A stretch of 32,759 nt of DNA. It comes from Legionellales bacterium. GTDB lineage: Bacteria; Pseudomonadota; Gammaproteobacteria; Comchoanobacterales; Comchoanobacteraceae. Within the stretch, counting starts at the first letter, position 1. Each line of letters begins with the position of its first letter. The notes beneath the pieces are model-generated. The model worked only from the letters and a program-made list of their open reading frames with translations, made no database searches and was not told where the DNA came from. The position numbers and the translations under genes are program-made. This document shows, piece after piece, positions 1 through 9,050 of the stretch. The DNA is taken from contig NZIM01000080.1 in assembly GCA_002691585.1 (NCBI GenBank), positions 1-32,759 of the forward strand, in the 5' to 3' direction.

Positions 1-2
1 AT

Positions 3-638
3 TTAGGCTCAGTGGTTGTGATGATGTATATTTTATTTTCTACGTTGTGGATCAGTTCTGTTCCTAAAAAATATATTTTATTTCTTTTTTCCTGTGGATC
101 GGTTTTCATTTTTTCAATGGTGTTAATTGCACCGTATCGATTTATTCGTTTAACAACTTTTATGGATCCATGGGCGCACCGGTTTGATTCGGGTTACCAA
201 TTAACACAGTCCATTATGGCATTTACTAGGGGTGGCTGGACAGGTACTGGGTATGGTACAAGTATGACAAAACTGTTTTATTTGCCAGAATCACATACGG
301 ACTTTTTGTTTGCTGTACTTGCTGAGGAATGGGGCGTACTAGGTGCCACTTCTATCATTCTTGCTTTTCTAATTATTATTCTAAGAAGTTTATACCATTC
401 AATGAAACAATTTGAGGCAGGGAATTATTTTGAATCATATTTAATTTTTGGTTGGTCTCAATGGGTATTTGTTCAAGTAATCATAAACATAGGTGCCACG
501 ACAGGATTATTACCAACTAAGGGATTAACTTTACCATTTCTTAGTTATGGAGGAACAAGTCTATTGATTCACTCTGTTGCTTTTGGTATTATTTTACGTA
601 TTTTATATCATTCAATGCGGGATAATATTTATGAATAA
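3..638 (+). CDS. ftsW: FtsW/RodA/SpoVE-family lipid II polymerase, 5'-truncated by window start
   Basis: Open frame continues to the window edge (LGSVVVMMY...); C-terminal SEDS motif 'GATTGLLPTKGLTLPFLSYGGTSLL'; followed by murG. Confidence 0.93.
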   Translation, partial: LGSVVVMMYILFSTLWISSVPKKYILFLFSCGSVFIFSMVLIAPYRFIRLTTFMDPWAHRFDSGYQLTQSIMAFTRGGWTGTGYGTSMTKLFYLPESHTDFLFAVLAEEWGVLGATSIILAFLIIILRSLYHSMKQFEAGNYFESYLIFGWSQWVFVQVIINIGATTGLLPTKGLTLPFLSYGGTSLLIHSVAFGIILRILYHSMRDNIYE

Positions 639-1704
639 AACGATTTACATTGCCGCAGGTGGAACAGGTGGACATGTTTTTCCAGCAGAGCAGTTAGCTA
701 AACAAGTGAAGTATCACAGGATGCAACCGATATGGATTGGTCGTAAGGCTGGACTTGAAGAAAAGGTTTGTCAGCAACACAATATTCCAAAAGTTGCCAT
801 CAATGTTTCTGCATTTAGAGGTCGGAGTGGTAAACTCTTTGCTTTTATAAAACTAAGTATTGCAATAGTTAAACTATTATTTGTTTTTTTGTTTCGTAGA
901 CCAAAAGCCGTTATTTTAATGGGAGGCTATGTTTCATTAGCAGCAGGTGTAGCTGCAATTCTTTTAAGAGTTCCTCTATATCTACACGAACAAAATTCGA
1001 TCATGGGTGGTACGAATAAGATTTTTTATCCATTTATTAAAAAAGGTTTTTGTGCTTATCCTTCCTTAGAGAAAGAATATACAAAAATGGTGTATGTCGG
1101 TAATCCATTACGATATAAAGGTTTTAAGTTTGATTTAAAGTCCATGGATAAAAAAAATATTGTTGTTATTGGTGGCAGCCAAGGTGCCAAACAGCTCAAT
1201 GATTTAATGTTAGAGTTTTATACTATGAAAGGGTCTCAAAAATATAAAATTTGGCACATTACGGGTTTGAATGATTACATGCGGGTAGGGAGTATTTGCA
1301 AAGATTATCACCATATACATAGAATTGATGCTTTCTATGATCAAATGGATAAGGTCTATGAGTGGGCAGATATCGTTATTTCTCGATCCGGTGCAATGAC
1401 TCTATCAGAACTTGCGTATTTTGGAGTTCCAGCACTCTTAAGTCCGTACCCACATGCTGCTGATGACCATCAAAAAACGAACGCTGATTATTTTATTCGA
1501 AATGGTGCTGCGGAGTATTGTCCTAGCACCGCTAGGGATCTTCTTAAAGAATTGAACGCAATCACTAAATCTAAGAAACGACTCGCTGAAATTTCAAAAA
1601 ATATGAATAAGTTGTACAAATCAAACGCAGCTTTAACAATGATTGAATCAATTACTGATCAGATTCCAATTTTGAAAACTGATAATATTGGTAATCCCAG
1701 CTAA
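631..1704 (+). CDS. murG: UDP-N-acetylglucosamine--N-acetylmuramyl-(pentapeptide) pyrophosphoryl-undecaprenol GlcNAc transferase
   Basis: 'IYIAAGGTGGHVFPAEQLA', 'HEQNSIMGGTNK', 'VGNP', 'GGSQGAKQLND'. ATG at 631 preferred over ORF-track start 577; overlaps the ftsW stop by 8 bp. Confidence 0.95.
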   Translation: MNKTIYIAAGGTGGHVFPAEQLAKQVKYHRMQPIWIGRKAGLEEKVCQQHNIPKVAINVSAFRGRSGKLFAFIKLSIAIVKLLFVFLFRRPKAVILMGGYVSLAAGVAAILLRVPLYLHEQNSIMGGTNKIFYPFIKKGFCAYPSLEKEYTKMVYVGNPLRYKGFKFDLKSMDKKNIVVIGGSQGAKQLNDLMLEFYTMKGSQKYKIWHITGLNDYMRVGSICKDYHHIHRIDAFYDQMDKVYEWADIVISRSGAMTLSELAYFGVPALLSPYPHAADDHQKTNADYFIRNGAAEYCPSTARDLLKELNAITKSKKRLAEISKNMNKLYKSNAALTMIESITDQIPILKTDNIGNPS

Positions 1705-3358
1705 TTTCTTTAAACGCTTGGTCGATGGATTCTGCTGAAAGATCTGTTACTCCATCTTCAATGGCTTGAAGCGCTACAGCTCTTGAAATCTCAAAACTAA
1801 TTTTTTGATAGCCTTTATTTAAAGGAGGTAATAAATATTCGTTTTTACCTTCTTTGTCTTTGATAGTATTCCATGCGTGACTGAGAGACTCAGACGCTGC
1901 GAGTAACATTTTTAACGTTAACTTTTTAGCGTTTGACATGATAATACCTTGTCCGAGACCTGGGAAAATATATGCATTATTGCATTGCGCAATATTATAT
2001 ACTTTATCGTTAAGTATAACATCATCAAAGGGACTACCCGTTGCTATTAAACCATTTCCTTCTGTCCAGGTTAGGGCATCCAGTGGTGTCACTTCACAAC
2101 AACTGATGGGGTTTGATAATGGCATGATAATTGGGTGCTTCTCATACGAGTACATTGTTTTTATGATATCTTCATTGAATGATCCAAATGCACCTGAACA
2201 ACCAATGAGTACTGTTGGCTTAACATGTTTTATTGTTTCAAGAAGCGTTAACGCCTCACCTTCACATAAATCTTTCTCTTTTCTTGCATATACTCTTTGA
2301 TCTGGGTAGCGAATATTGTGGTCTTGAGTGAGTAACCCAAATTTACCAACCATCCAAATACGATGTGTGGCCTCTTGTTCAGATAAACCAAATTTCATAA
2401 GAGCATTTTTAAGGGTATCTGCAATACCAAGTCCAGCAGATCCTGGCCCGAGAATGACAAACTGATGGTCTGTAAATGATTTTTTGGTTTTAGCCGTAGC
2501 TGACATAATAGTGGCTAAGGCAATCAAACCGGTTCCCTCAATGTCATCATTAAATGTGCAATGGTCTTTTTGGTAACGATCCAATACTCTTCTTGCATTC
2601 ATACGACCGAAATCCTCAAAATGAATATAAAGACTTGGATTGATTTCAGTGAGGGTGGCAATAATTGAGTCTATAAACTCGAAATAGTGATCTTCTCGAA
2701 CACGTTGTTCTTTAGATCCAATATAATGGGGGTCGCTGATTAAATCTTCATTACATGTACCAACATCTAAACAAATAGGCATGACATGAGAAGGATTGAT
2801 GTTACTATTTGCGATGTACACCATTAACTTACCAATGGCGATATCCATTCCACCAACACCCCAATCACCAATCCCAAGGACGCCTTCACCATCTGTAATA
2901 ATGACCATTTTTATATCAGGTGTGATGTGTTGTTGAATGATTGAGGGAATGTCCTTCATTTGTGAGTAATTTAGATATATTCCTCGATTACGTCGATATT
3001 GACGACTAAATGATTTTACCGCATCTCCAATGGTAGGGGTATAAATGATTGGGAGCATTTCTTCTAAATGTTCTACAACTAAGTTGTAAAATAATGTTTC
3101 GTTACGGTCATGAAGCGCATTTAGAAAAATATTTTTTGATATATTGCCTTGAACATTTTGATATTGATCGTATGCTCTTTCAACTTGGACTTTTAGATTT
3201 TCAACTTTTTCAGGCATGAGGCCATGAAGATCAAAAAGATCACGCTCATCTAAGGTGAAAGCGCTATCTTTATTCCAGCGTGGACGCTCAAATAAGAACC
3301 TGCCAGAATCATCCGTTTTGATGATTTTTTTTATGTGGTCGGCGATGTACTTACTCAT
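1652..3358 (-). CDS. maeA: NAD-dependent malic enzyme (oxaloacetate-decarboxylating)
   Basis: 'ALHDRNETLFYNLVVEHLEEMLPIIYTPTIGDA', 'VITDGEGVLGIGDWGVGGMDIAIGKL', 'FNDDIEGTG', 'ILGPGSAGLGIA'; full length ~568 aa. Confidence 0.95.
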   Translation of the reverse strand: MSKYIADHIKKIIKTDDSGRFLFERPRWNKDSAFTLDERDLFDLHGLMPEKVENLKVQVERAYDQYQNVQGNISKNIFLNALHDRNETLFYNLVVEHLEEMLPIIYTPTIGDAVKSFSRQYRRNRGIYLNYSQMKDIPSIIQQHITPDIKMVIITDGEGVLGIGDWGVGGMDIAIGKLMVYIANSNINPSHVMPICLDVGTCNEDLISDPHYIGSKEQRVREDHYFEFIDSIIATLTEINPSLYIHFEDFGRMNARRVLDRYQKDHCTFNDDIEGTGLIALATIMSATAKTKKSFTDHQFVILGPGSAGLGIADTLKNALMKFGLSEQEATHRIWMVGKFGLLTQDHNIRYPDQRVYARKEKDLCEGEALTLLETIKHVKPTVLIGCSGAFGSFNEDIIKTMYSYEKHPIIMPLSNPISCCEVTPLDALTWTEGNGLIATGSPFDDVILNDKVYNIAQCNNAYIFPGLGQGIIMSNAKKLTLKMLLAASESLSHAWNTIKDKEGKNEYLLPPLNKGYQKISFEISRAVALQAIEDGVTDLSAESIDQAFKEISWDYQYYQFSKLESDQ

Positions 3359-3412
3359 AATATAACCTTTATTTTACATATCATAGGATATATTTCGAAA
3401 CATATCATTAAT

Positions 3413-6400
3413 TTATTGCACTTTTTGAATTTGAATTTGCATCATATGGCTATCAATATCAAAAGAATGCAATTCACTATTTGTTCTCTCACTCACAAAG
3501 TGAAGATGTTTACACAATGTTTCTTTGCAAATAAGATCATGATGACGCTCAAAGGCCTTTTGTAGAAAATCAGACGCATGGTAATCTATACTGATTCTAT
3601 CTTGAATTTCTAGCCCTATCGTCTTACGTGTTTTCTGAATGCGATTGACTACTTCTCGTGCTAATCCCTCCAATATCAGGTCATCATTGAGATCTAAATC
3701 TAGGGCTATTGCAATGTGCTCGTTTGCAACTGCATGCGAATCTGCCAGTGGTGTACGTGTAATGAAAAGTTCATCTAATCCAATCGTATGTCCAGAAATT
3801 GTGAGGGATTTTGTTTTTTCAAGTGACCTAATTTGATCGGTTGTAAGTGAACGAATCCCTTGATTGACCTCTTTAAAATCTTTTCCTAACTTTTTCCCTA
3901 ATATTGGTGCATTTGGTTTAGCGCCAAGGTTGATATAGTTTGAAATGTTTTGGTCGGTAACCAATGATTTCACGTTGAGTTCTTGCAAGATAATGTCTTG
4001 GTATTTTTTGATATGTGTCAGTACATTCTTATCTTCGTGAATGATGGTGATGGCATTAAGTGGTGTTTTTACTTTAATTTTGTTGTCGTTTCGACTTTGG
4101 CGTCCGAGGCGAATAATCTTGTCAATAAGACCAATTGTTGCTTCCAACTCAATATCCATTTGATCCTTATTTGCAATGGGATAGGAGCATAAATGGACAG
4201 ATTCTTTCATATGTTTTGATTGAAATGTGTGTTGAAGCTGTTGGTAAATATGTTCTGCAATGAACGGAGTGAAAGGTGCCATCATGAGGCTTAAGTCATG
4301 AATGCATTGATAAAGCGTTGAGTAGGCCGATTTTTTATCGTCATTCATCCCTTCAGACCAAAAACGCGATCGGTTCAATCGAATATAAACGTTGGTGAGT
4401 TCTTCAATCATCATCAATAGTTCGGGAATCACCGCATACAGCTTATAGCCATTCATTTGTACATGGATACGTTCTTTGAGTGATTCAAGACGTGAAATAA
4501 TCCATTGATCAAGTGGGTGGGTGAGATGAACTTGAGCGAAGTCTTCATTAGGTGTCCATTGATCAATTTTTCCGTAAGTGACTAAAAAGTTAAATGCACT
4601 ATACCAAGGGAGTAGAGTGCTTCGAACCATTTCTTTTACACCTGCATCTGAAAAACGCTGCTCTTCACCTTTTACCAATCCACCACTTATCATGTAGAGA
4701 CGTAATGCATCCGCACCAAATGTCTGAATAAGTTCTTCAGGCGGGGTATAGTTCTTAAGACTTTTAGACATCTTTTTGCCACTTTCAGCAAGAATAATGC
4801 CATTCACAATGACGTTTTTAAATGCGGGTTGATCACATATGGCACATGCAATGATATGTAAGGTATAAAACCATCCACGCGTTTGATCTAAACCTTCAGC
4901 AATAAATTGCGCTGGAAAACCTTGCTTAAAACTGTCCTCGTTCTCAAATGGGTAATGGATTTGTGCAAAAGGCATGGCACCAGATTCAAACCAACAATCT
5001 AAAACCTCAGAGGTTCGTCGATACACTCCTGGTTGCCCGTTGATGGTAAATGTAATTTCATCCACATATTCACGGTGTAAATCTGTAATACCTGATTGAC
5101 CACTCAGTTTTTCTAATTCAGCAATGGATCCAACACAGATGGTTTCTTTGGTTTTATCGTTGATCCAGATTGGGATTGGATTGCCCCAGACTCTATTTCT
5201 AGAGATGGACCAATCCCTTGCATTTTCAATCCACTTACCAAATCGACCTGTTTGAATGTGATCTGGGACCCAATGAATCTCTTTATTTTTTTGTATCATC
5301 TTTTCTTTAATGGACGTAACGTTAACGAACCAGGATGGGATGGTTCGATAGATCAAAGGAGTATTCGTTCTGGGGCAGAATGGGTAACTATGCTCAATGG
5401 TATGATGATCCCATAAGCGAGCTCTTTCTTTCAGTTCTTTTATGATGGCTTTATCTGCATCTTTTACGTACATTCCTTTGAAAAGTGTAATGTCATCTGT
5501 GAAATGTCCGCCTTCATCAATTGGACATGCATCTGTTGGTATCCCAAACGCTATACAAATTCGTTCGTCGTCTTCACCAAAAGAGGGGGCATTTGAGACA
5601 AGCCCTGTACCGTCTTGATCTGAAACATATCCGTCGGAGATGATTTGAAATGCACCTGCATCATTTAAGTGATCAAAGTAAGGATAAAACGGGACATACC
5701 GCTTACCAACCAAATCGGATCCCTTAAAGGTTTCCAAGATAGTGGCTTCCGATCCTAAAAGCGCTTCAACTCGTGATTTTGCAAGCACCAATTCTTGATC
5801 TTCGTGTTTCGGGTCTTTAACCACTACGTATTCAAATTCTGGGTGCACGGTGATGGCTAAGTTACTAATTAAAGACCATGGTGTGGTAGTCCAAAGCATC
5901 AACATTCGGTTCGGATGATCCTTCATTGGAGCTAGAATAGTGACAGCAGGGTCTTGTACCATTTGGTAGTTTGAATTAGCTTCAAAGTTCGCTAAAGGGG
6001 TTCCTAATGCAGTAGAATAGGGTACAACTCGATTGCCATGGTATATAAGTCCTTTATCCCATAATGATTTAAATACCCACCAAACGGATTCCATAAAATC
6101 AACGTCCATTGTTTTATAATCATTTTCAAAATCAACCCAACGTCCCATTCGTTCAACGACGGTTTGCCATTGTGGAGCATATTTTTGTACAATGCCGCGA
6201 CAGGTCATGTTGTATTCTTTAATCCCTAGTTGTTCTAATGCTTCATGGGCATCTAATCCCAATTGTTTATTGATTTCATGTTCAATTGGAAGCCCATGAC
6301 AATCCCAGCCAAAGCGTCTATCTACGAAATGACCACGCATTGTTTGATAGCGAGGAATGATATCCTTTAATGTTTGTGCCAAAAGATTACCAAAATGAGG

Positions 6401-6544
6401 TAGCCCTGTAGCAAATGGAGGGCCATCATAAAAGACGTAATGTTCTCCATTTTTGGATTGTTCTAAACTTTTTTTAAAAATGTCTTTTTCATTCCAAAAT
6501 TTTAAGACATCATGCTCTATTTGTGGAAAAGATATATCCTTCAT
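3413..6544 (-). CDS. ileS: Isoleucyl-tRNA synthetase, type-2 (eukaryote-like) architecture
   Basis: 'YDGPPFATGLPHFGNLLAQTLKDIIPRYQTMRG', 'RRFGWDCHGLPIE', 'GKKMSKSLKN'; 1043 aa. The PPFATGLPHxG context is typical of IleRS2. Confidence 0.95.
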   Translation of the reverse strand: MKDISFPQIEHDVLKFWNEKDIFKKSLEQSKNGEHYVFYDGPPFATGLPHFGNLLAQTLKDIIPRYQTMRGHFVDRRFGWDCHGLPIEHEINKQLGLDAHEALEQLGIKEYNMTCRGIVQKYAPQWQTVVERMGRWVDFENDYKTMDVDFMESVWWVFKSLWDKGLIYHGNRVVPYSTALGTPLANFEANSNYQMVQDPAVTILAPMKDHPNRMLMLWTTTPWSLISNLAITVHPEFEYVVVKDPKHEDQELVLAKSRVEALLGSEATILETFKGSDLVGKRYVPFYPYFDHLNDAGAFQIISDGYVSDQDGTGLVSNAPSFGEDDERICIAFGIPTDACPIDEGGHFTDDITLFKGMYVKDADKAIIKELKERARLWDHHTIEHSYPFCPRTNTPLIYRTIPSWFVNVTSIKEKMIQKNKEIHWVPDHIQTGRFGKWIENARDWSISRNRVWGNPIPIWINDKTKETICVGSIAELEKLSGQSGITDLHREYVDEITFTINGQPGVYRRTSEVLDCWFESGAMPFAQIHYPFENEDSFKQGFPAQFIAEGLDQTRGWFYTLHIIACAICDQPAFKNVIVNGIILAESGKKMSKSLKNYTPPEELIQTFGADALRLYMISGGLVKGEEQRFSDAGVKEMVRSTLLPWYSAFNFLVTYGKIDQWTPNEDFAQVHLTHPLDQWIISRLESLKERIHVQMNGYKLYAVIPELLMMIEELTNVYIRLNRSRFWSEGMNDDKKSAYSTLYQCIHDLSLMMAPFTPFIAEHIYQQLQHTFQSKHMKESVHLCSYPIANKDQMDIELEATIGLIDKIIRLGRQSRNDNKIKVKTPLNAITIIHEDKNVLTHIKKYQDIILQELNVKSLVTDQNISNYINLGAKPNAPILGKKLGKDFKEVNQGIRSLTTDQIRSLEKTKSLTISGHTIGLDELFITRTPLADSHAVANEHIAIALDLDLNDDLILEGLAREVVNRIQKTRKTIGLEIQDRISIDYHASDFLQKAFERHHDLICKETLCKHLHFVSERTNSELHSFDIDSHMMQIQIQKVQ

Positions 6545-7002
6545 GATTGTTCAACGATCCGACTATAAATGAATAAAACAGCACCAATGGTGACATAAAT
6601 ATCTGCAACATTACAGATGAATAATTGATAATCAAAGACACTTAACTGAATGAAGTCAATGACATAGTGTAATTTGATGCGATCGATTAGATTGCTACTG
6701 CCACCTGCAATGATAAGGCTTAAACCAAGGTTAATTAAAAGAGGGTGTTGATTTGCAACTAACCAGTACACTAACCCTACAATGGCAATAAAATTCACAA
6801 TGGTAATGCATATGATATACATCTCGTGTTGATTAGCGAACATACTAAACGCAACACCTTTATTGAATGCCAGTGCAAAATTTACAAAATCAGGAATAAA
6901 GGTCACGTTTTGAAACATCAACCAATCCATTGCAAGTGCTTTGGTATACTGGTCAATGAGTATTAGAGTAAATAAAGATAATAATGTTAGGTATCGAATC
7001 AC
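6541..7002 (-). CDS. lspA: Lipoprotein signal peptidase
   Basis: 'FNKGVAFSMF', 'AGGSSNLIDR', 'VIDFIQL', 'CNVADIYVTIGA'; catalytic Asp pair present; four TM segments; 4-bp ATGA overlap with ileS. Confidence 0.92.
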   Translation of the reverse strand: MIRYLTLLSLFTLILIDQYTKALAMDWLMFQNVTFIPDFVNFALAFNKGVAFSMFANQHEMYIICITIVNFIAIVGLVYWLVANQHPLLINLGLSLIIAGGSSNLIDRIKLHYVIDFIQLSVFDYQLFICNVADIYVTIGAVLFIYSRIVEQS

Positions 7003-7071
7003 CTTTCATACTTTGTCTAAAAACTCTTAAAATGTCAATGTTTATTGGTGTTTTACACCTTTATATAACAT

Positions 7072-7764
7072 CTATTCTGGTTTTGGAGTAGGTGTTTCTG
7101 GTTTTGGTGAAATATCATCTCGAACGGCATTATATAATGACTCCACATTGATTAAACTTTGTACTTTACTTGTTGTTTCAGTAATTTGTTTAGTAAATGA
7201 GGGACTAAGGCCTGTATTCTGAGCAATAGCGCTTAAAGCACCACCTGTTTCAAGATCAGCGAGTGCATCCATTTTAGGTGTTAATGTATCAACAACATAT
7301 TCTTGAGAACTTTCTGGTAATGCTATAAATTCCTCAACAACATCACCTAATGCGTTATAAAGTTCTTCATCACTTCCATCTAATAAAAGTATTTCAAAAC
7401 ATGTTGGATCATTGACTTCAGTTTGTGCCTCAATATGTTCTAAATGATCTTCTAATCGCTCTTCGTGGGTTTCTTTTACATCCGATTTGAAGTCTTCTAA
7501 TCTGTTTTGCATACTTTCTCTGGATCTTAAATGGTTGATGAGATTGAGTTCAAGTTGTTCTTGTAATGTAAGTACAAATGCACAACCAAAGGGTTTATTC
7601 AATGTTTGTTGTTGTTTTTTCTCAACAACTGCAAATTTTTGCAACCTTTGCTCCATTTTTTGAGTTTGTAAGTTACTGACTATTGCAGGCATGATTGACT
7701 TGATAAATTGATCAAGGTATTTATTTTTGAACTCTTGGTTCGGTTGTAGTTTCATATTATCCAT
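7072..7764 (-). CDS. Uncharacterised 230-aa charged/helical protein with Pro-rich C-terminus
   Basis: ORF with strong SD (aaaGGAGaaatacgATG) 12 bp downstream of the M20D-like ORF; tail 'SPKPETPTPKPE'; no family recognised. Confidence 0.75.
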   Translation of the reverse strand: MDNMKLQPNQEFKNKYLDQFIKSIMPAIVSNLQTQKMEQRLQKFAVVEKKQQQTLNKPFGCAFVLTLQEQLELNLINHLRSRESMQNRLEDFKSDVKETHEERLEDHLEHIEAQTEVNDPTCFEILLLDGSDEELYNALGDVVEEFIALPESSQEYVVDTLTPKMDALADLETGGALSAIAQNTGLSPSFTKQITETTSKVQSLINVESLYNAVRDDISPKPETPTPKPE

Positions 7765-7776
7765 CGTATTTCTCCT

Positions 7777-8964
7777 TTATTTTTTATTAAATTTTGCAAG
7801 AATAATGTTTTTATTGGCTTCTCCAAGGTGTTTAATTACTAACGTTGATAAGATGGATAGTCCATCTGTCAAACTGTCTTCATCAATCGCAAGCCGATTA
7901 ATCTCATTTTTACAACCAACGCTTATTTTTACACTGGGTACAAACTGGTTAAAATGAGCAAAACCATCTCCCATTAAACGAGGACGTGTTTGTTCTTTTA
8001 ATTTGTTTGGGGATTTAATATGACCTAAAACACTCAAGACATAATTAAGCCATCCTGTATTATTCATAAGAGGAGGGCATAGGCGTGATGTCTTGATATT
8101 GGTATTGGAGTGTTGAAACTGTGTTTGAATGGTGTTTTGAATAAAACCAATTGCTTTTAAGGCTAAATCATTTTCAAAGGCATAAAGCCGCCCTTTGATT
8201 CTGATTTGTGATGGTTGGAAATGAAATGCCTTGCTTGCATTAATTTGTAAAAACTGCATCGAAAGAGGTGTTAAGTCCCCAAATTCTTTTCGTAATGACT
8301 GAGGAAGATCACGAATGAGGTTGGCAGCAATTTCCACTGGGTTTGAAGAGGTAAGGGTAGTGAGGGGTTGGTCAGGCTGTCCCGTACACTCTATAAGTAT
8401 TTCATCGACTCGTGGTTTACTTATGCCATAATGGTACTCTACACAATGTTTCTCAATTTGATTGTCAAAGTCTAATGAGAAAGCCATTTGAACATCCTTT
8501 AATAAGTTACTTTCAATGACGCGAGTTGCACCTGAATGATCTTGTTCTCCAGCAAGAAATACCGCTCGTACCGTTCCACATAAATCATTTTTATATTGTG
8601 AAAGAAAATGGAGTGTTGTGGCTAAACATGCCATTTGTGCATCATGTGCTAGTGAATGTGATTGTCCAGAAATTTGGCTACAGTACTTTTCATTTGAACA
8701 TTCTCGGATGGAGCTCCCATCCATGGCAGCACAGAGTAAAATCATGGGCCCTTTCTTTTTACCCTTTAAATCAAAACATAACGTATTATTGTTTTTTACA
8801 GTTTGTCTTTTTAATGGCAAAGATGCCAAATAATCGATTAAGAGCGACTTAGTTTGAGATAAATTAGGAGTGATTTCAGGGAATTGATGTAACTGACGTC
8901 TTAAAGCTGCAAGTTTTGGTTGCCACTGAGTGCATTGTTTTGTTATGTCGTTTGTTTTTATCAT
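7777..8964 (-). CDS. M20D-family amidohydrolase homologue, probably a degenerate/pseudo-enzyme
   Basis: M20D-like order of motifs: 'LRRQLHQFPEI', 'MILLCAAMDGSSIRE', 'HSLAHDAQMACL' (cf. HACGHDGHTAML), 'GTVRAVFLAGEQ' (cf. GTV..FQPAEE), 'MGDGFAHFNQFVPSV' (cf. GSEDFxYFxxxVPG). Confidence 0.75.
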   Translation of the reverse strand: MIKTNDITKQCTQWQPKLAALRRQLHQFPEITPNLSQTKSLLIDYLASLPLKRQTVKNNNTLCFDLKGKKKGPMILLCAAMDGSSIRECSNEKYCSQISGQSHSLAHDAQMACLATTLHFLSQYKNDLCGTVRAVFLAGEQDHSGATRVIESNLLKDVQMAFSLDFDNQIEKHCVEYHYGISKPRVDEILIECTGQPDQPLTTLTSSNPVEIAANLIRDLPQSLRKEFGDLTPLSMQFLQINASKAFHFQPSQIRIKGRLYAFENDLALKAIGFIQNTIQTQFQHSNTNIKTSRLCPPLMNNTGWLNYVLSVLGHIKSPNKLKEQTRPRLMGDGFAHFNQFVPSVKISVGCKNEINRLAIDEDSLTDGLSILSTLVIKHLGEANKNIILAKFNKK

Positions 8965-8990
8965 ACTTCAAATTATAGCATGAAAAAACA

Positions 8991-9018
8991 ATAAAAAATG
9001 AGGCCCGAAGGCCTCATT
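8991..9018 (-). terminator. Rho-independent terminator for the 9051-10235 gene
   Basis: Inverted repeat aatgaggcc-cgaa-ggcctcatt (8997-9018). On the minus strand this reads AATGAGGCC-TTCG-GGCCTCATT followed by TTTTAT; C(UUCG)G tetraloop. Confidence 0.9.
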
Positions 9019-9050
9019 AATTGTCATTCCATTGTCAGTAGTAATTAAAA

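Noticed and set aside
1938-2300. 120-aa plus-strand ORF antisense to malic enzyme
   Set aside because: Lies entirely inside a strongly conserved gene on the opposite strand; no SD or family; shadow ORF.
3335-4192. Plus-strand small ORFs (3335-3565, 3639-3836, 3983-4192) antisense to ileS
   Set aside because: Shadow ORFs within or beside the conserved ileS frame; low-complexity translations.
7044-7063. Short hairpin ggtgt-ttt-acacc between lspA and the 230-aa ORF
   Set aside because: Only about 5 bp of stem with a triloop and no clear U tract; too weak to call a terminator.
8526-8852. Overlapping plus-strand ORFs opposite the M20D-like gene
   Set aside because: Two alternative frames over the same stretch, no SD or recognisable product, whereas the minus frame has M20D motifs.
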